This document shows positions 8,667 through 18,026 of a stretch of DNA of 64,000 nt, piece by piece (position 1 is the first letter of the stretch; each line of letters begins with the position of its first letter). Below the pieces are notes generated by a model that was not told where the DNA came from, ran no database searches, and was given only the letters and a program-made list of their open reading frames with translations. The stretch is taken from positions 62,001-126,000 of the forward strand of contig CANKZG010000001.1 in NCBI GenBank assembly GCA_947488435.1, read 5' to 3'. Made by a program: the position numbers and the translations under genes. Source of the DNA: an uncultured Flavobacteriaceae bacterium. GTDB lineage: Bacteria; Bacteroidota; Bacteroidia; Flavobacteriales; Flavobacteriaceae.

Positions 8667-9103
8667 AAACACGTAAAACCATAGCTATTTCTTTCTTTTT
8701 AATTGCCTTGGTGATGGGTGTGGTGATATTTTATTTTGATTTGAGCTTCCCTACAGGTTTAGAAGGATACTTTAAGAAATCGTATTATGGGCAGTTTGGT
8801 GCGCTTGCCATTGCCATAGAGTTGATGGTTGCATCGTATTATTTATTTAAAGGAAATAAAAAGGCAAATTTCTACCTGGCACTATTCGGTTTTACGGCTG
8901 TTTTGGATATATTATTTCATATCAGCGGTTTTCTCACAAGTAATGTTCCGATTTATGGAATGATTATGTTTGGAATCTGTGCTATCATCTCCTTTTACAT
9001 TTCATTTTCAAACTCTTTTAATTTAGGCAAGATATCCCTTTGGGGTGCCTTATTAAGCTTTGTAATGGGGAACGTTATTGAGTGGTTTTTTAATTTTTAT
9101 TAG
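8663..9103 (+). CDS. Small integral membrane protein, four helices
   Basis: A 146-residue protein made almost wholly of four transmembrane segments (approximately residues 8-27, 43-62, 71-92 and 97-117, with another hydrophobic stretch at the end). No family is recognised with confidence. It overlaps the upstream hydrolase gene and closes the operon; the next gene is convergent. It may accompany the hydrolase at the membrane, but this rests only on operon position. Confidence 0.7.
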   Translation: MKTRKTIAISFFLIALVMGVVIFYFDLSFPTGLEGYFKKSYYGQFGALAIAIELMVASYYLFKGNKKANFYLALFGFTAVLDILFHISGFLTSNVPIYGMIMFGICAIISFYISFSNSFNLGKISLWGALLSFVMGNVIEWFFNFY

Positions 9104-9132
9104 GTTAACAAATAGAATTTTAAAACCTCGGT

Positions 9133-10920
9133 TTAAGACCATATTCTAAAGGGAATCAATCCCCATACCATTAGTACGACCAGCCATTGAAAAGTCGCGA
9201 GAACACCAATTTGGTCGATTCGTGATGTGCCGACCTTGAAGGATTTGATAAGACCCACAGTCATACTTAAAGGCAAAAGTCCTGTAAAAACTGTTAGTAA
9301 AATGTTCGCCAAAGTTAACTCTCCTAATTTGAGGAAAGGCTGTGATAGTAAAAATGGAATTGGAATCACAAGTGCAACACTCGAAAGGAATGGGAGTTTT
9401 ATGGCTTGATTCGAATTGAACAACCGTTTTTTAAAAATCGCGTAAACACCTCTAGCTATAATTAAAAAAATCCCTAACAGCCCTAAGACAAAACTTAACC
9501 ATAGTAATCCTAGATAAATTGGATTCACTTTTTCATAAGTCAATAATCCATCACTTATAATAGCGTTTTTATCATTTTTATACAGGACGTGAGAGGGTTT
9601 AATTCTGTCTTTTCTTTTGAATAAATTTCCTGTAATTGGCAGAAGACTATAAGTTTCCTTTTGCAATGATTTAATCTTTAGGCTATTCGATTCCGTTTGT
9701 ACCCGGATAGAATTGAATAGCAAGTCCAGATATCCAAATTTTGAAAACTGAACAGGATTAATTTTGTAAAAACCCTCATACTCTTCGATGTTTTTGGGCA
9801 GTTTGCTCAATACTGTTCTTTTTGGAGGTTTGTTTACCTTCAAATGGGCAATAAAAAGTCTGTTGAACTTTTCATAATCTGCATTTTCACTGTCCATATT
9901 AAACGAAATAAAAAAGGCTTTTCGCTCTTCTGGAAATAGGTAGAGTGTAGCTCGATAACCGAGAGTATTACCACGATGAAAATAACCCACCACACCATAC
10001 CTATCCCGATAGCTCAGACCATACTGATATCCTGTCGTCAATCCATTTTTGTTGGCTTCTGTGGAATCGGGTTTTCCCATTTGTCTTAACAAAGTCTCGT
10101 CAATAAAAACGTTGCTACTAATTGCACCATCACTCATTAAAAACTTTGCTAGTATAGCCATATCATTCGCCGTAGTCACGAATTGGCCAGCTGGACGTAA
10201 AAACATAGGTAGGTTTGCTTGGGTATTTTGATTATCAAAATGTCCCATCGCTAGACTTTCGTCCTTGTATTTCCCTTCTTGACTAACAAACTGAAACGTA
10301 CTATTCGCCATTCCCAATGGTTTTAGAAGGTGCTCGTCCAAATAAGATTCATATGGTTGACCTGTAACTTTTTCTATGACAAGTCCTAATAGGGAATATC
10401 CCAAGTTAGAGTACGAAAAACAAGAGCCAGGTTCTGTTCGCACTTTAAGAACAGATGGATTGCGAGTAAATAAATTTTCTAAAGGTGTATCAGGTTTTGC
10501 CTTTGTACTAAACACTTGCCAAAATCTGGAATCCTCAATTCCTGAAGTATGATTTAACAGGTGTTGAATGGTAATTGGACTGGAATCTTCCCAGAGATTT
10601 TCAAAATTTATGTTGGATAAGTACCTGTGTACCGGAGTACTTAGCTCTAGTTTCTTTTGAGTTACCAGTCTTAGAACACCAGTTGCGATAAGGGTTTTTG
10701 TTATGGAGCCAACCAACACTTTATCTTCTTTCTTCAAGGTTTCTTTGGAATCAATATTCTTTAACCCAACAGCGCCTGTCTCAACGGTGTCTTGATTTAC
10801 CACCGCCCACACAGCACCAGATAGCCTCTCTTCTTTTATAGCATCTAGTAATTGATTATCAATCTGGGCAATACCTAAAAGTGGAAATAAAGCGACTATG
10901 ATAAAAAAGATTTTAGTCAT
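9133..10920 (-). CDS. Serine hydrolase (class C beta-lactamase fold) with C-terminal membrane domain
   Basis: A 595-residue protein. After a signal peptide (cleavage near GIAQ) comes the hydrolase domain with SITK (in GSITKTLIAT), YSN (in FSYSNLGYSLLG) and HRGN. After a linker, the last ~150 residues hold four hydrophobic helices. This two-part layout is known in Bacteroidota penicillin-binding-protein-like hydrolases. The catalytic part should face the periplasm. The start lies 17 bp downstream of the alpha/beta hydrolase gene, so the two are co-transcribed. Confidence 0.85.
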   Translation of the reverse strand: MTKIFFIIVALFPLLGIAQIDNQLLDAIKEERLSGAVWAVVNQDTVETGAVGLKNIDSKETLKKEDKVLVGSITKTLIATGVLRLVTQKKLELSTPVHRYLSNINFENLWEDSSPITIQHLLNHTSGIEDSRFWQVFSTKAKPDTPLENLFTRNPSVLKVRTEPGSCFSYSNLGYSLLGLVIEKVTGQPYESYLDEHLLKPLGMANSTFQFVSQEGKYKDESLAMGHFDNQNTQANLPMFLRPAGQFVTTANDMAILAKFLMSDGAISSNVFIDETLLRQMGKPDSTEANKNGLTTGYQYGLSYRDRYGVVGYFHRGNTLGYRATLYLFPEERKAFFISFNMDSENADYEKFNRLFIAHLKVNKPPKRTVLSKLPKNIEEYEGFYKINPVQFSKFGYLDLLFNSIRVQTESNSLKIKSLQKETYSLLPITGNLFKRKDRIKPSHVLYKNDKNAIISDGLLTYEKVNPIYLGLLWLSFVLGLLGIFLIIARGVYAIFKKRLFNSNQAIKLPFLSSVALVIPIPFLLSQPFLKLGELTLANILLTVFTGLLPLSMTVGLIKSFKVGTSRIDQIGVLATFQWLVVLMVWGLIPFRIWS

Positions 10921-10937
10921 ATCTTTCTTCCAATCTA

Positions 10938-11885
10938 TTATTTATTCAAAGCGTTTAAGATGTGCTTTTGCATCATCGCAGGCTCGGTTCCAGGAATGTT
11001 ATGGCTAGTATTTTCTAACCATAGCAACTCTTTTTTAGGAGCTTCAATTCTTTCAAAAAAAGATGTTACAACTTTATAATGAGTGGTAAGGTCTTTATCG
11101 CCTTGAAGGATATACAACGGACAATAGATTCGTGTAATTTGAGTTGCCAAATCCAAAGCGTAGAATTCATTATACAACGGCATCCACTGTTTTTCCCATT
11201 CTTTGAAATAATTGAGGTATTGCTCAAATTGTCCATCTGGAAAATCACCGCCATTAAAAACGGTTTCCCATCGATGTAGTATCAACATTTGTTTTGCATC
11301 GGCTACGGGAATGCTAACAGATTCCAATTGCGCCAATGCCTTTTCATTTTGCTTTTTAGCGAAATGAGATTTCAAAGTTGCTAAAGTCAGTTGCTGGCTT
11401 TTCGTATGATTGATAATGGGACTCACAGCAATAAAACTTTGGACTTTATCGGGAAAACTTTGTGCCAAATGAAAACCCAATATCGTTCCCCAAGAATTCC
11501 CTAATAGCATAAGCTGCTTTCGGTCAAATCTGTTAAGGAGATGCAAGAACATTTCTTCCGCATCCTGTTTCATTCTATCCATAGACAGGATACCACTGTC
11601 ATTGTTCAACTCAAGCGTTTTGCCACTTCCTCTTTGGTCCCAGTGTACAACCACAAATTGATTTTCTAAATCACCTGTTACCTTTTCGCTGTGAAAAGAA
11701 ACCGCAGCTCCGGGGCCACCGTGCAGATATAGCAAGATAGGATTAGATTCGTCTTTTCCCTTAATGCTAATAAATTGTTCAATGCCTCCTATTGAAACTA
11801 TAGAAGTGGTATCAATAGCTTTCGCGTAAAGCTCTTGAAAGGATAATAGCACTAGCAATGCTACTATGGTAGATTTTACTTTCAT
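10938..11885 (-). CDS. Secreted alpha/beta hydrolase, proline iminopeptidase-like
   Basis: A 315-residue protein with a signal peptide. The alpha/beta-hydrolase core includes the oxyanion-hole motif HGGPGAAVS, the WDQRGSGKT strand-loop and the nucleophile elbow GNSWGT, all typical of the S33 proline iminopeptidase group. The likely acid and base follow near GDKDLTTHY and TSHNIPG. It cleaves N-terminal proline from peptides in characterised relatives; related family members act on esters. It is the first gene of the pair with the membrane-anchored hydrolase at 9133, upstream of which a peptide-processing role would be plausible. Confidence 0.85.
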   Translation of the reverse strand: MKVKSTIVALLVLLSFQELYAKAIDTTSIVSIGGIEQFISIKGKDESNPILLYLHGGPGAAVSFHSEKVTGDLENQFVVVHWDQRGSGKTLELNNDSGILSMDRMKQDAEEMFLHLLNRFDRKQLMLLGNSWGTILGFHLAQSFPDKVQSFIAVSPIINHTKSQQLTLATLKSHFAKKQNEKALAQLESVSIPVADAKQMLILHRWETVFNGGDFPDGQFEQYLNYFKEWEKQWMPLYNEFYALDLATQITRIYCPLYILQGDKDLTTHYKVVTSFFERIEAPKKELLWLENTSHNIPGTEPAMMQKHILNALNK

Positions 11886-11953
11886 AACTGTTCGTTTTTT
11901 AATGCTTCAACTAGCCTCAGCACAGATTGATTTTGATGAATTTGTTGTAGGTT

Positions 11954-12685
11954 CTAAACAATTAGTTTCCTGATGTTTTCCAAATAACTCCGACTCACCT
12001 TGACCATATCACCATTGGTCATAATCAGTTCGTAGCTTGAGGGGTAAGTGTAAGCTTCCTTCACATTATTGATATTGATAACCGTAGAGCGATGTACTCT
12101 GATGAATTGTTGCGGATTGAGCTTTTCTTCCAGTTTTGATAGTCCGTAACTGGTCAAATGTGAGCCTTTTTCCAGAATAAGTTTGGCATAATTACCATCT
12201 GCTTGAATATAAATGATATCCGCTACTGGAATATTGATGAGTTTATTTCGAACGGAAACCAAAATATTCGTCAGATGCGTTTCCTGTTCATTTAGTCCAT
12301 TAACTAAAGTCTGTATTTGATTAAGATAGCTCTTGTCATTAGTCATTATTTTTTCGATAGCCTCATCAAATCGCTCTTGTTTAAAGGGTTTGAGCAGGTA
12401 GTCCACTGCGTGTACTTCAAAAGCTTTAAATGCATACTGGTCATAGGCTGTTGAGAATATGATTTGCGGCATTTCCTCTAGTCTTTGTATGACCTCAAAG
12501 CCTGTGAATCCTGGCATTTGAATATCAAGAAAGACCAAATCTGGTTTAAAAGCATTGATGGCCTTTACCGCATCAACACCATTGTTACATTCCTCAATAA
12601 TGACCAAATCTTTATGGGGTTGTAAAAATTCTTTAATCAGTTTTCTTGCTGGTTCTTCGTCATCTACGATAATTACCTTTTTCAT
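11954..12685 (-). CDS. LytTR-type response regulator
   Basis: A 243-residue regulator. The receiver domain has the acidic pair near the N-terminus (VDDEEPARK), the phospho-acceptor Asp54 in FLDIQMPG, and a conserved Lys in LLKPF. The C-terminal LytTR DNA-binding domain runs from about residue 140 and contains FIRVHRSTVININNV. Its start overlaps the stop of the kinase gene by four bases, forming a pair. LytTR regulators often control adjacent genes; the divergent outer-membrane protein gene at 13932 and the alpha/beta hydrolase gene are possible targets. Confidence 0.92.
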   Translation of the reverse strand: MKKVIIVDDEEPARKLIKEFLQPHKDLVIIEECNNGVDAVKAINAFKPDLVFLDIQMPGFTGFEVIQRLEEMPQIIFSTAYDQYAFKAFEVHAVDYLLKPFKQERFDEAIEKIMTNDKSYLNQIQTLVNGLNEQETHLTNILVSVRNKLINIPVADIIYIQADGNYAKLILEKGSHLTSYGLSKLEEKLNPQQFIRVHRSTVININNVKEAYTYPSSYELIMTNGDMVKVSRSYLENIRKLIV

Positions 12686-13719
12686 TCTATTTCAGTATTA
12701 TTCAACGGTACGGAAAAGCTAACACAAAGTCCTTTGGGCTTATTTTCTGTGAGTTCTATTCCTGTTCCGTACATTTTTATGAGTCGTTCATTGGTGTTGG
12801 ATAGCCCAACACCTTTGTTTAACAGTTTATCTTTAGCTTCACCATTAATACCTTTACCTGTATCGCATAACGAAATTTCAAGTGCATCATCGTTATGAGT
12901 TACTTTTATGGTGATATGGCCTCCTTCAATCTGTGGAGAGATACCGTGCTTCACACTATTTTCAACAATAGGTTGAATAATGATAGGTGGTATTAATAAT
13001 TCTTTTGATGCTCCATCAGCAACTATTTCATAAGTCAATCGCTTCCCAAATCGTTCTTTCTCCAAATCCAGATATTTTCGGACAAATTCGAGTTCTTCTT
13101 CTAACGGTATTCGTTTTTCGCGGGAAGCTCTTAATTGATAGCGAAACAAATCTGATAGTTCGTTCACCATATTTCGGGCGTTTTTCGCTGTAGTGGGTAT
13201 GGCTGAGTTTATAGTGTTGAATACATTATATAGAAAGTGAGGATTCAGTTGTGCCTTTAGTGCAGATAGTTCGCTTTCGGCATTCAGTTGTTTCAATTCA
13301 GCAGCTAACAGTTCCTGTTGTCTTAATTCTTTGGAATAGACATAAACGTGAAAAATACCGAACTGAATCGCGTAAAACAAAATCGTCAAATACACGTCCC
13401 AAATGACACGTTGCCCTTGAAGTCTATAAAGACTAAAATAGTCACAAAGTAGATAATACCCATAAATCCATATTAATGTAAAAAGTGGCATTGTGATAAG
13501 GTGTAAGCCACCTTTCTTCCAAATTGAAAGCGACGCCAGTTTTTTAAAGAATAACCAAATCAAGGGAAGGGTTAATATTCCTTTTAGTACAAAGTTTATT
13601 ATCATACCCATTGGGTTGAGCCACCGACCAGTATCAATGTTCAATACAGCTTGGTAAAACACTCCCATAAGTGCGTAGAAAAGGACAATAAGTAGAATTT
13701 CTTTTTTCACAATATTCAA
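12682..13719 (-). CDS. LytS/YehU-type sensor histidine kinase
   Basis: A 345-residue kinase with four membrane helices in the first ~130 residues, a short coiled linker, then the His_kinase domain with NPHFLYNVFNTI, in which His161 is the phospho-acceptor. The ATPase part shows IIQPIVENSVKHG (N box) and DTGKGI (G1 box). No separate sensory domain is seen, so the signal is probably sensed by the membrane part. The gene precedes and overlaps its response regulator and is divergent from the outer-membrane protein at 13932. Confidence 0.92.
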   Translation of the reverse strand: MNIVKKEILLIVLFYALMGVFYQAVLNIDTGRWLNPMGMIINFVLKGILTLPLIWLFFKKLASLSIWKKGGLHLITMPLFTLIWIYGYYLLCDYFSLYRLQGQRVIWDVYLTILFYAIQFGIFHVYVYSKELRQQELLAAELKQLNAESELSALKAQLNPHFLYNVFNTINSAIPTTAKNARNMVNELSDLFRYQLRASREKRIPLEEELEFVRKYLDLEKERFGKRLTYEIVADGASKELLIPPIIIQPIVENSVKHGISPQIEGGHITIKVTHNDDALEISLCDTGKGINGEAKDKLLNKGVGLSNTNERLIKMYGTGIELTENKPKGLCVSFSVPLNNTEIE

Positions 13720-13931
13720 AATGTATGCTCTTAAAATGTACTATTATTTCATTGAATGGCAAATATTTAAAATTTGTTTTTCCCATTCTAATGGAATCTT
13801 GTGAGTTGCAATATAGGTGGGTGAATGGATTATTGCAGTTTAAAAGATTATATGCTCGCTCAACATAAACTGCTTTCACAACACGCCGATTCTCAATTCT
13901 TTTGCCGTGTCAATTATTAAATCGAATTATT

Positions 13932-15206
13932 ATGAAAGCCATTAGAATGTATCACAATAGTATCTATGTAGTTATAGCTTGTATCTTTTTCGCGCAAGCA
14001 TTACAAGCGCAGAATGGAGAAGTACCACAAAGAAAGAAAGCTAACTCTATAAGTGTTCCTCAAATTCTTTTTTCGGGTGTATTATTTGAGAATCAAGAGA
14101 AAAATCGAGTTTGGTATGTACCCAATGTATTTGAATTATTTCCTGCAAACACCGTGGAGGGTTTTGTAGTTAATCCACAGGTAAGCTTTACCCAAAATTA
14201 TGAAGACGGTCGGTTTGTTAGGGTTGCTCCTAATGTAAGATATGGTTTTGGCAATGAACGTTTACAGGCACAACTTAAAACACAATATTTCTACAATCCT
14301 AAAAAGAATGGTTTGCTTGAATTGTCGGGTGGTCGAGCTATTGAACAGCTCTATGACGAAAGCACGCTAGGTGCATTGAATAACACCTTTTACACTTTTG
14401 CTTTAAGCGAAAATTTCTTAAAAACATATGAGCGGTCCTATATCGAATTCAGTCAAACAATATCACCATTTAAAAACTTTCTTTTGAGTACAACTTTTAG
14501 TTGGAATGAGCGGAATCCCTTGAATAATCTAACCAAGTATGAAGAAGACGAAGACTTTACTTCAAACAACCCTGAAAATTTGGAACTTGCAAATACTGCT
14601 TTCGCGAAAAACACAGCCATAGTTTTTGAAGCACAACTTCGCTGGCAAATAGGTCATCAAATTGAAAAAAAGCGCGGGCAGCTTATTTCTAAAGGGAAGT
14701 TTCCAGCATTAACCTTTTCATATACAAATGCTACAGATGAAATCTTAGGTGGTGATGTGTCTTATGAAAAACTTTCTGTTAGTGTTCAGGATGATTACGA
14801 AATTGGGTATCATCGAGGAAGATTATTTTTTGAAGTTGGCGACTTTCTGAAAAAGGACAATCTCACTTTTGTCGATTTCAATCATTTTAAAGGAAAAGAA
14901 ACAGTGTATGGAACCTATGATAACAACCAATTTCAACTATTAGAATATTATAATAACAGTACCGCAGATTTTTATCTTCAAGGACATTATGAGCATTATT
15001 TTGAACCACTTTACACTATATATGACGAACTGAAGTTTCAACCAGTTTTAGGTGTTAATTACTTATATACTGAAGCCGGCGCAAATTATGTTGAACTTGG
15101 TGCTGGGATTGATAAAATTTTTGACAATTGGCGAATTGACTTTTACAATAGCTGGCGAGATGGGGAACATGAGAGTTTTGGGGTACGAATTGGGTCGAAT
15201 TTTTAA
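13932..15206 (+). CDS. Outer-membrane beta-barrel protein of unknown role
   Basis: About 424 residues from the ATG at 13932, chosen because it gives a proper signal peptide ending in ALQAQ; an earlier start adds an unlikely extension. The mature part is rich in alternating aromatic beta strands and ends in Phe after RIGSN, the usual mark of a BAM-inserted barrel. No family name can be given. It is divergent from the kinase gene and 48 bp ahead of the Crp/Fnr gene. A palindrome copy (14600-14609) encodes AFAK. Confidence 0.7.
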   Translation: MKAIRMYHNSIYVVIACIFFAQALQAQNGEVPQRKKANSISVPQILFSGVLFENQEKNRVWYVPNVFELFPANTVEGFVVNPQVSFTQNYEDGRFVRVAPNVRYGFGNERLQAQLKTQYFYNPKKNGLLELSGGRAIEQLYDESTLGALNNTFYTFALSENFLKTYERSYIEFSQTISPFKNFLLSTTFSWNERNPLNNLTKYEEDEDFTSNNPENLELANTAFAKNTAIVFEAQLRWQIGHQIEKKRGQLISKGKFPALTFSYTNATDEILGGDVSYEKLSVSVQDDYEIGYHRGRLFFEVGDFLKKDNLTFVDFNHFKGKETVYGTYDNNQFQLLEYYNNSTADFYLQGHYEHYFEPLYTIYDELKFQPVLGVNYLYTEAGANYVELGAGIDKIFDNWRIDFYNSWRDGEHESFGVRIGSNF

Positions 15207-15254
15207 ATCTGCTAGTAATTATTTAAATTACTTTCACTTAAACATCGTATGTAA

Positions 15255-15848
15255 TTGAATTATAAAGAATCTCATAAGCTTTTACTTAGCAATGTATCTC
15301 GGTTTATCAACTTAACTGAGTTAGAAAAGCAGAAATACATCTCTTTACTAACCGAAATAAAGGTGAAGAAGAAAGATTTTCTGATGCAAGCAGGTGAGAT
15401 TACTAAGTATGAATATTTTATCACCAAAGGATGTTTGAAAGTGTATACTTTAGATGAGGAAGGCGCACCTCATATTTCAATGTTTGCTATTGAAGATTAC
15501 TGGACTGGTGATTTGTCAAGCTTTATGACCAAGGAACCTTCAAGATATTATATTAAAGCAACGGAACATTCAGAACTTCTGGGAATTTCGAGAGAGAATT
15601 ATGATTTGTTGTTTCGAGAGATTCCAAAATTTGAACAGTTTTATCGCATCTTATATCAAAAGTCTTTAATCAGTTATATCAGACGCTCAAACTACGGCAT
15701 TTCTTTAACAGCTGAAGAACGATATTTAGAATTCAAAAAGAAATATCCGCAAATTGTCAGTAGAATTACTCAAAAAGACTTAGCCGCATACATTGGGATT
15801 ACTCCAGAATTTATGAGCAAAATTATCACAAAAGTCAATCGAATGTAA
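15255..15848 (+). CDS. Crp/Fnr family transcriptional regulator
   Basis: A 197-residue protein with an N-terminal cyclic-nucleotide-binding-type beta roll (QAGEITKYEYFITKGCLKVYT) and a C-terminal helix-turn-helix (ITQKDLAAYIGITPEFMSKI). The start is TTG at 15255. The recognition helix is typical of the flavobacterial branch in which the ligand is generally unknown; the cAMP-binding Arg-Ser motif of Crp is not evident. It is downstream of an outer-membrane protein and upstream of the DoxX/FMN reductase genes, and could regulate the operators described here. Confidence 0.88.
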   Translation: MNYKESHKLLLSNVSRFINLTELEKQKYISLLTEIKVKKKDFLMQAGEITKYEYFITKGCLKVYTLDEEGAPHISMFAIEDYWTGDLSSFMTKEPSRYYIKATEHSELLGISRENYDLLFREIPKFEQFYRILYQKSLISYIRRSNYGISLTAEERYLEFKKKYPQIVSRITQKDLAAYIGITPEFMSKIITKVNRM

Positions 15849-15901
15849 AAGTCTTAAACTAGTTCATTTTTTTTCACGCTTCACCATCGCAATTTTGAAG
15901 T

Positions 15902-16546
15902 GTGAAAAAAGTAAAACTCATATCAACAGTCTTTATAATTGGTTTTGTAAGTACGTTACAAGCTCAATTTACCCAACTAGAACTCTTTTCAGGTTTTGAT
16001 AAGACCGACTTCACAATGCTGTCTAACTATTCAGTTAATGACAGCAACACCTTAAGCATAACCACCCTAGCTTTCTTTCAGAAATTTAGAAAAAAAGAAA
16101 ATCAAATCTTTGATGAAGTAGGCGTACAACCTACATTATTCTGGAATTTTAATGAGACTATATCCGTCGGACCTTCCCTATACTATAATAGTTTCGGAGG
16201 GTTTTCAGAAAGACTATCAGCTAAGTTCACCTTGAAGCATTCCAACGCTCTATATATTGTTATTCCAACTGTAGCATATTCAGAAAAGAAACAGGCTAGT
16301 CAAGCCGAAATATTTGCCCAATTTCAATTAAGTAAACCACTAACCGCAACTATTACACTGTGGTTTAATGGGCAGTTTCTAACAGTTTGGGACAAATTCA
16401 AAACGCATTCCAGAAGCTTCCAACAATTACGTTTGGGTCTATCCTACAAAGGACATCAATTTGGACTTGGGGCAGATTTTGACCAATACGGACATAAACC
16501 TATTCAAAAATCCTCTTTCGGATTGTATTACCGTAAAACATTTTAA
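15902..16546 (+). CDS. Small outer-membrane beta-barrel protein
   Basis: A 214-residue protein with signal peptide (cleavage near LQAQ) and a GTG start. The mature protein shows alternating beta strands and ends LYYRKTF, as expected for an outer-membrane barrel. I recognise no certain family. It lies 12 bp before the DoxX gene, so it probably leads the operon 15902-17547, and it follows the Crp/Fnr gene by 53 bp. Confidence 0.7.
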   Translation: MKKVKLISTVFIIGFVSTLQAQFTQLELFSGFDKTDFTMLSNYSVNDSNTLSITTLAFFQKFRKKENQIFDEVGVQPTLFWNFNETISVGPSLYYNSFGGFSERLSAKFTLKHSNALYIVIPTVAYSEKKQASQAEIFAQFQLSKPLTATITLWFNGQFLTVWDKFKTHSRSFQQLRLGLSYKGHQFGLGADFDQYGHKPIQKSSFGLYYRKTF

Positions 16547-16558
16547 ACCATAAATATT

Positions 16559-17014
16559 ATGAAAAATCTATTCAAAAATTTAATTACGACACACCCTAAT
16601 TTGGGATTTAGTATTGCACGTTTAACGCTAGGGTTAGTCATATTTCCGCACGGCGCGCAAAAATTATTAGGACTCTTCGGTGGATATGGCTATCAAGGTA
16701 CGATGGAGTCATTGACTACCCAAATGGGTTTGCCCAGTATTGTAGCCTTCTCAGTGATTATGATTGAGTTTTTTGGTTCCATTTCATTGGTTCTTGGAAT
16801 CTTCTCTAGGTTTTGGGCATTATCTCTTGCAGGTATGTTCACAGGTATCATAATTACTACGCAGTTAGAACACGGCTTTTTTATGAACTGGTATGGTAAC
16901 CAAGCAGGTGAAGGTTACGAATATTCCTTGCTAGTCATTGGTTTAGCACTAACAATTCTAGTTAATGGAAGTGGAAAATGGTCTATCGATAGTTTAATCT
17001 CAAAAAAACAATAA
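16559..17014 (+). CDS. DoxX family membrane protein
   Basis: A 151-residue protein with four transmembrane segments and the classical DoxX features: IARLTLGLVIFPHGAQKLLG in the first helix region and a conserved ending with VNGSGKWSID. DoxX proteins occur with SodA and thiosulfate-oxidising or redox enzymes and are suggested to act in oxidative stress. The gene is two bases upstream of the FMN reductase gene, supporting a joint redox role. Confidence 0.88.
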   Translation: MKNLFKNLITTHPNLGFSIARLTLGLVIFPHGAQKLLGLFGGYGYQGTMESLTTQMGLPSIVAFSVIMIEFFGSISLVLGIFSRFWALSLAGMFTGIIITTQLEHGFFMNWYGNQAGEGYEYSLLVIGLALTILVNGSGKWSIDSLISKKQ

Positions 17015-17016
17015 TT

Positions 17017-17547
17017 ATGAAAAAAGTAATCACAATTGCAGGCAGCAACAGTCAAAAATCAATCAACAAAGCTTTAGTAGGTTACACAGCTAGCTTATTG
17101 AAAAATGTAGAAATCATATCTATCGATTTGAATGATTATGTACTTCCTGTTTACGGGGAAGACTACGAGGCAGAGAATGGCATCCCCACAGCCGTCAAGA
17201 GACTAGATGAAATCATCAATACGGCAGATGCATTTATTATCTCTTTAGCAGAACATAATGGTTCCTATGCCGCAGTATTTAAAAACACCATAGACTGGTT
17301 ATCACGTTTAGATATGAAAATTTGGAAAGAAAAACCTATGCTGCTTATGGCAACTTCACCCGGAGGAAGAGGCGGTGCAACTGTACTGCAAGGGGCAAGC
17401 ACCTATTTTTCATTTCTTGGAGCAAAACTCATAGGAACATATTCGTTACCATCTTTTTATGACAACTTTAAAGAAGGTGAAATCATAGAGAAGAGTTTTA
17501 AAAAAGAATTAGAAGATAAAACAGTCAGATTATCTAAAGAACTCTAA
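17017..17547 (+). CDS. NADPH-dependent FMN reductase
   Basis: A 176-residue stand-alone flavodoxin-like reductase. The N-terminal IAGSNSQKSINKAL is the FMN phosphate loop, and SLAEHNGSYAAVFKNTIDWLS is the second flavin-binding loop, followed by TSPGGRGG. It corresponds to the first domain of the fused protein at 5410. The reaction is reduction of FMN or quinone-type compounds with NADPH. It is the last gene of the operon; operator D follows for the next unit. Confidence 0.9.
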   Translation: MKKVITIAGSNSQKSINKALVGYTASLLKNVEIISIDLNDYVLPVYGEDYEAENGIPTAVKRLDEIINTADAFIISLAEHNGSYAAVFKNTIDWLSRLDMKIWKEKPMLLMATSPGGRGGATVLQGASTYFSFLGAKLIGTYSLPSFYDNFKEGEIIEKSFKKELEDKTVRLSKEL

Positions 17548-17569
17548 ACCAGTTTATGGGAATGAACTT

Positions 17570-17628
17570 TTCGAACAAATCGTATTTCCGCTCGAATAAA
17601 TGATTGATTGCATATCTGAGCAACTTTG
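17570..17628 (+). promoter_or_regulatory. Promoter/operator D, near copy of operator C
   Basis: GAACAAATC (17573-17581) and ATTTCCGCTCGA (17584-17595) match operator C, and the dyad arms TTCGA (17570-17574) and TCGAA (17592-17596) show compensating base changes compared with TTTGA/TCAAA in C. The TTTG core (17625-17628) follows the block after 29 bp, exactly as in C. It drives the cytochrome/DUF1772/NmrA genes. Confidence 0.58.
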
Positions 17629-17657
17629 TGTCATCATAATCAAAGAACCATACAATA

Positions 17658-18026
17658 ATGACAACACTAACAAATTTAATAATCATTCTAATCCTTTCTG
17701 TCTTTAGTGAGAGTAGCAATGAAAAATACTTGGCACATACTTATGTTCCAATCGAACCACACCATATAGTCGTAAATGATTCTGCTCAAGTAAGAGCCTT
17801 CAGGATTCTAACGAATAAATGTAATGTCTGCCACGAAAATCGCAACCGCAGACGTGTCTTTACAGAGAACAATATGAATGACTTGTCGAGTGATGTGTAC
17901 AAACAGGTGTTCATTAAAAAGCGAATGCCAAAAGGCAAGAAAATAAAACTCACCAGCGAAGAGTATCAAGATTTATTAACCTGGATATCATCCATAAAAA
18001 ATAATAAAAATGGAAATCAACTTTAA
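17658..18026 (+). CDS. Small c-type cytochrome-like protein
   Basis: A 122-residue protein with an N-terminal signal or anchor segment and one heme c attachment motif, CNVCH (Cys55, Cys58, His59). A downstream Met in RMPKGKKIKL followed by LTSEEYQDLLTWI fits the heme's sixth ligand and the closing helix of a cytochrome c domain. It probably carries electrons in the periplasm. It is the first gene after operator D and overlaps the DUF1772 gene by 17 bases. Confidence 0.82.
   Translation: MTTLTNLIIILILSVFSESSNEKYLAHTYVPIEPHHIVVNDSAQVRAFRILTNKCNVCHENRNRRRVFTENNMNDLSSDVYKQVFIKKRMPKGKKIKLTSEEYQDLLTWISSIKNNKNGNQL

Noticed and set aside
13852-13904. A fifth copy of the shared operator, before the outer-membrane protein gene at 13932
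   Set aside because: ATGCTCGCTCAA resembles the block in operators C and D, but the TTTG core is 37 bp away, not 23 or 29, and the dyad arm is missing.
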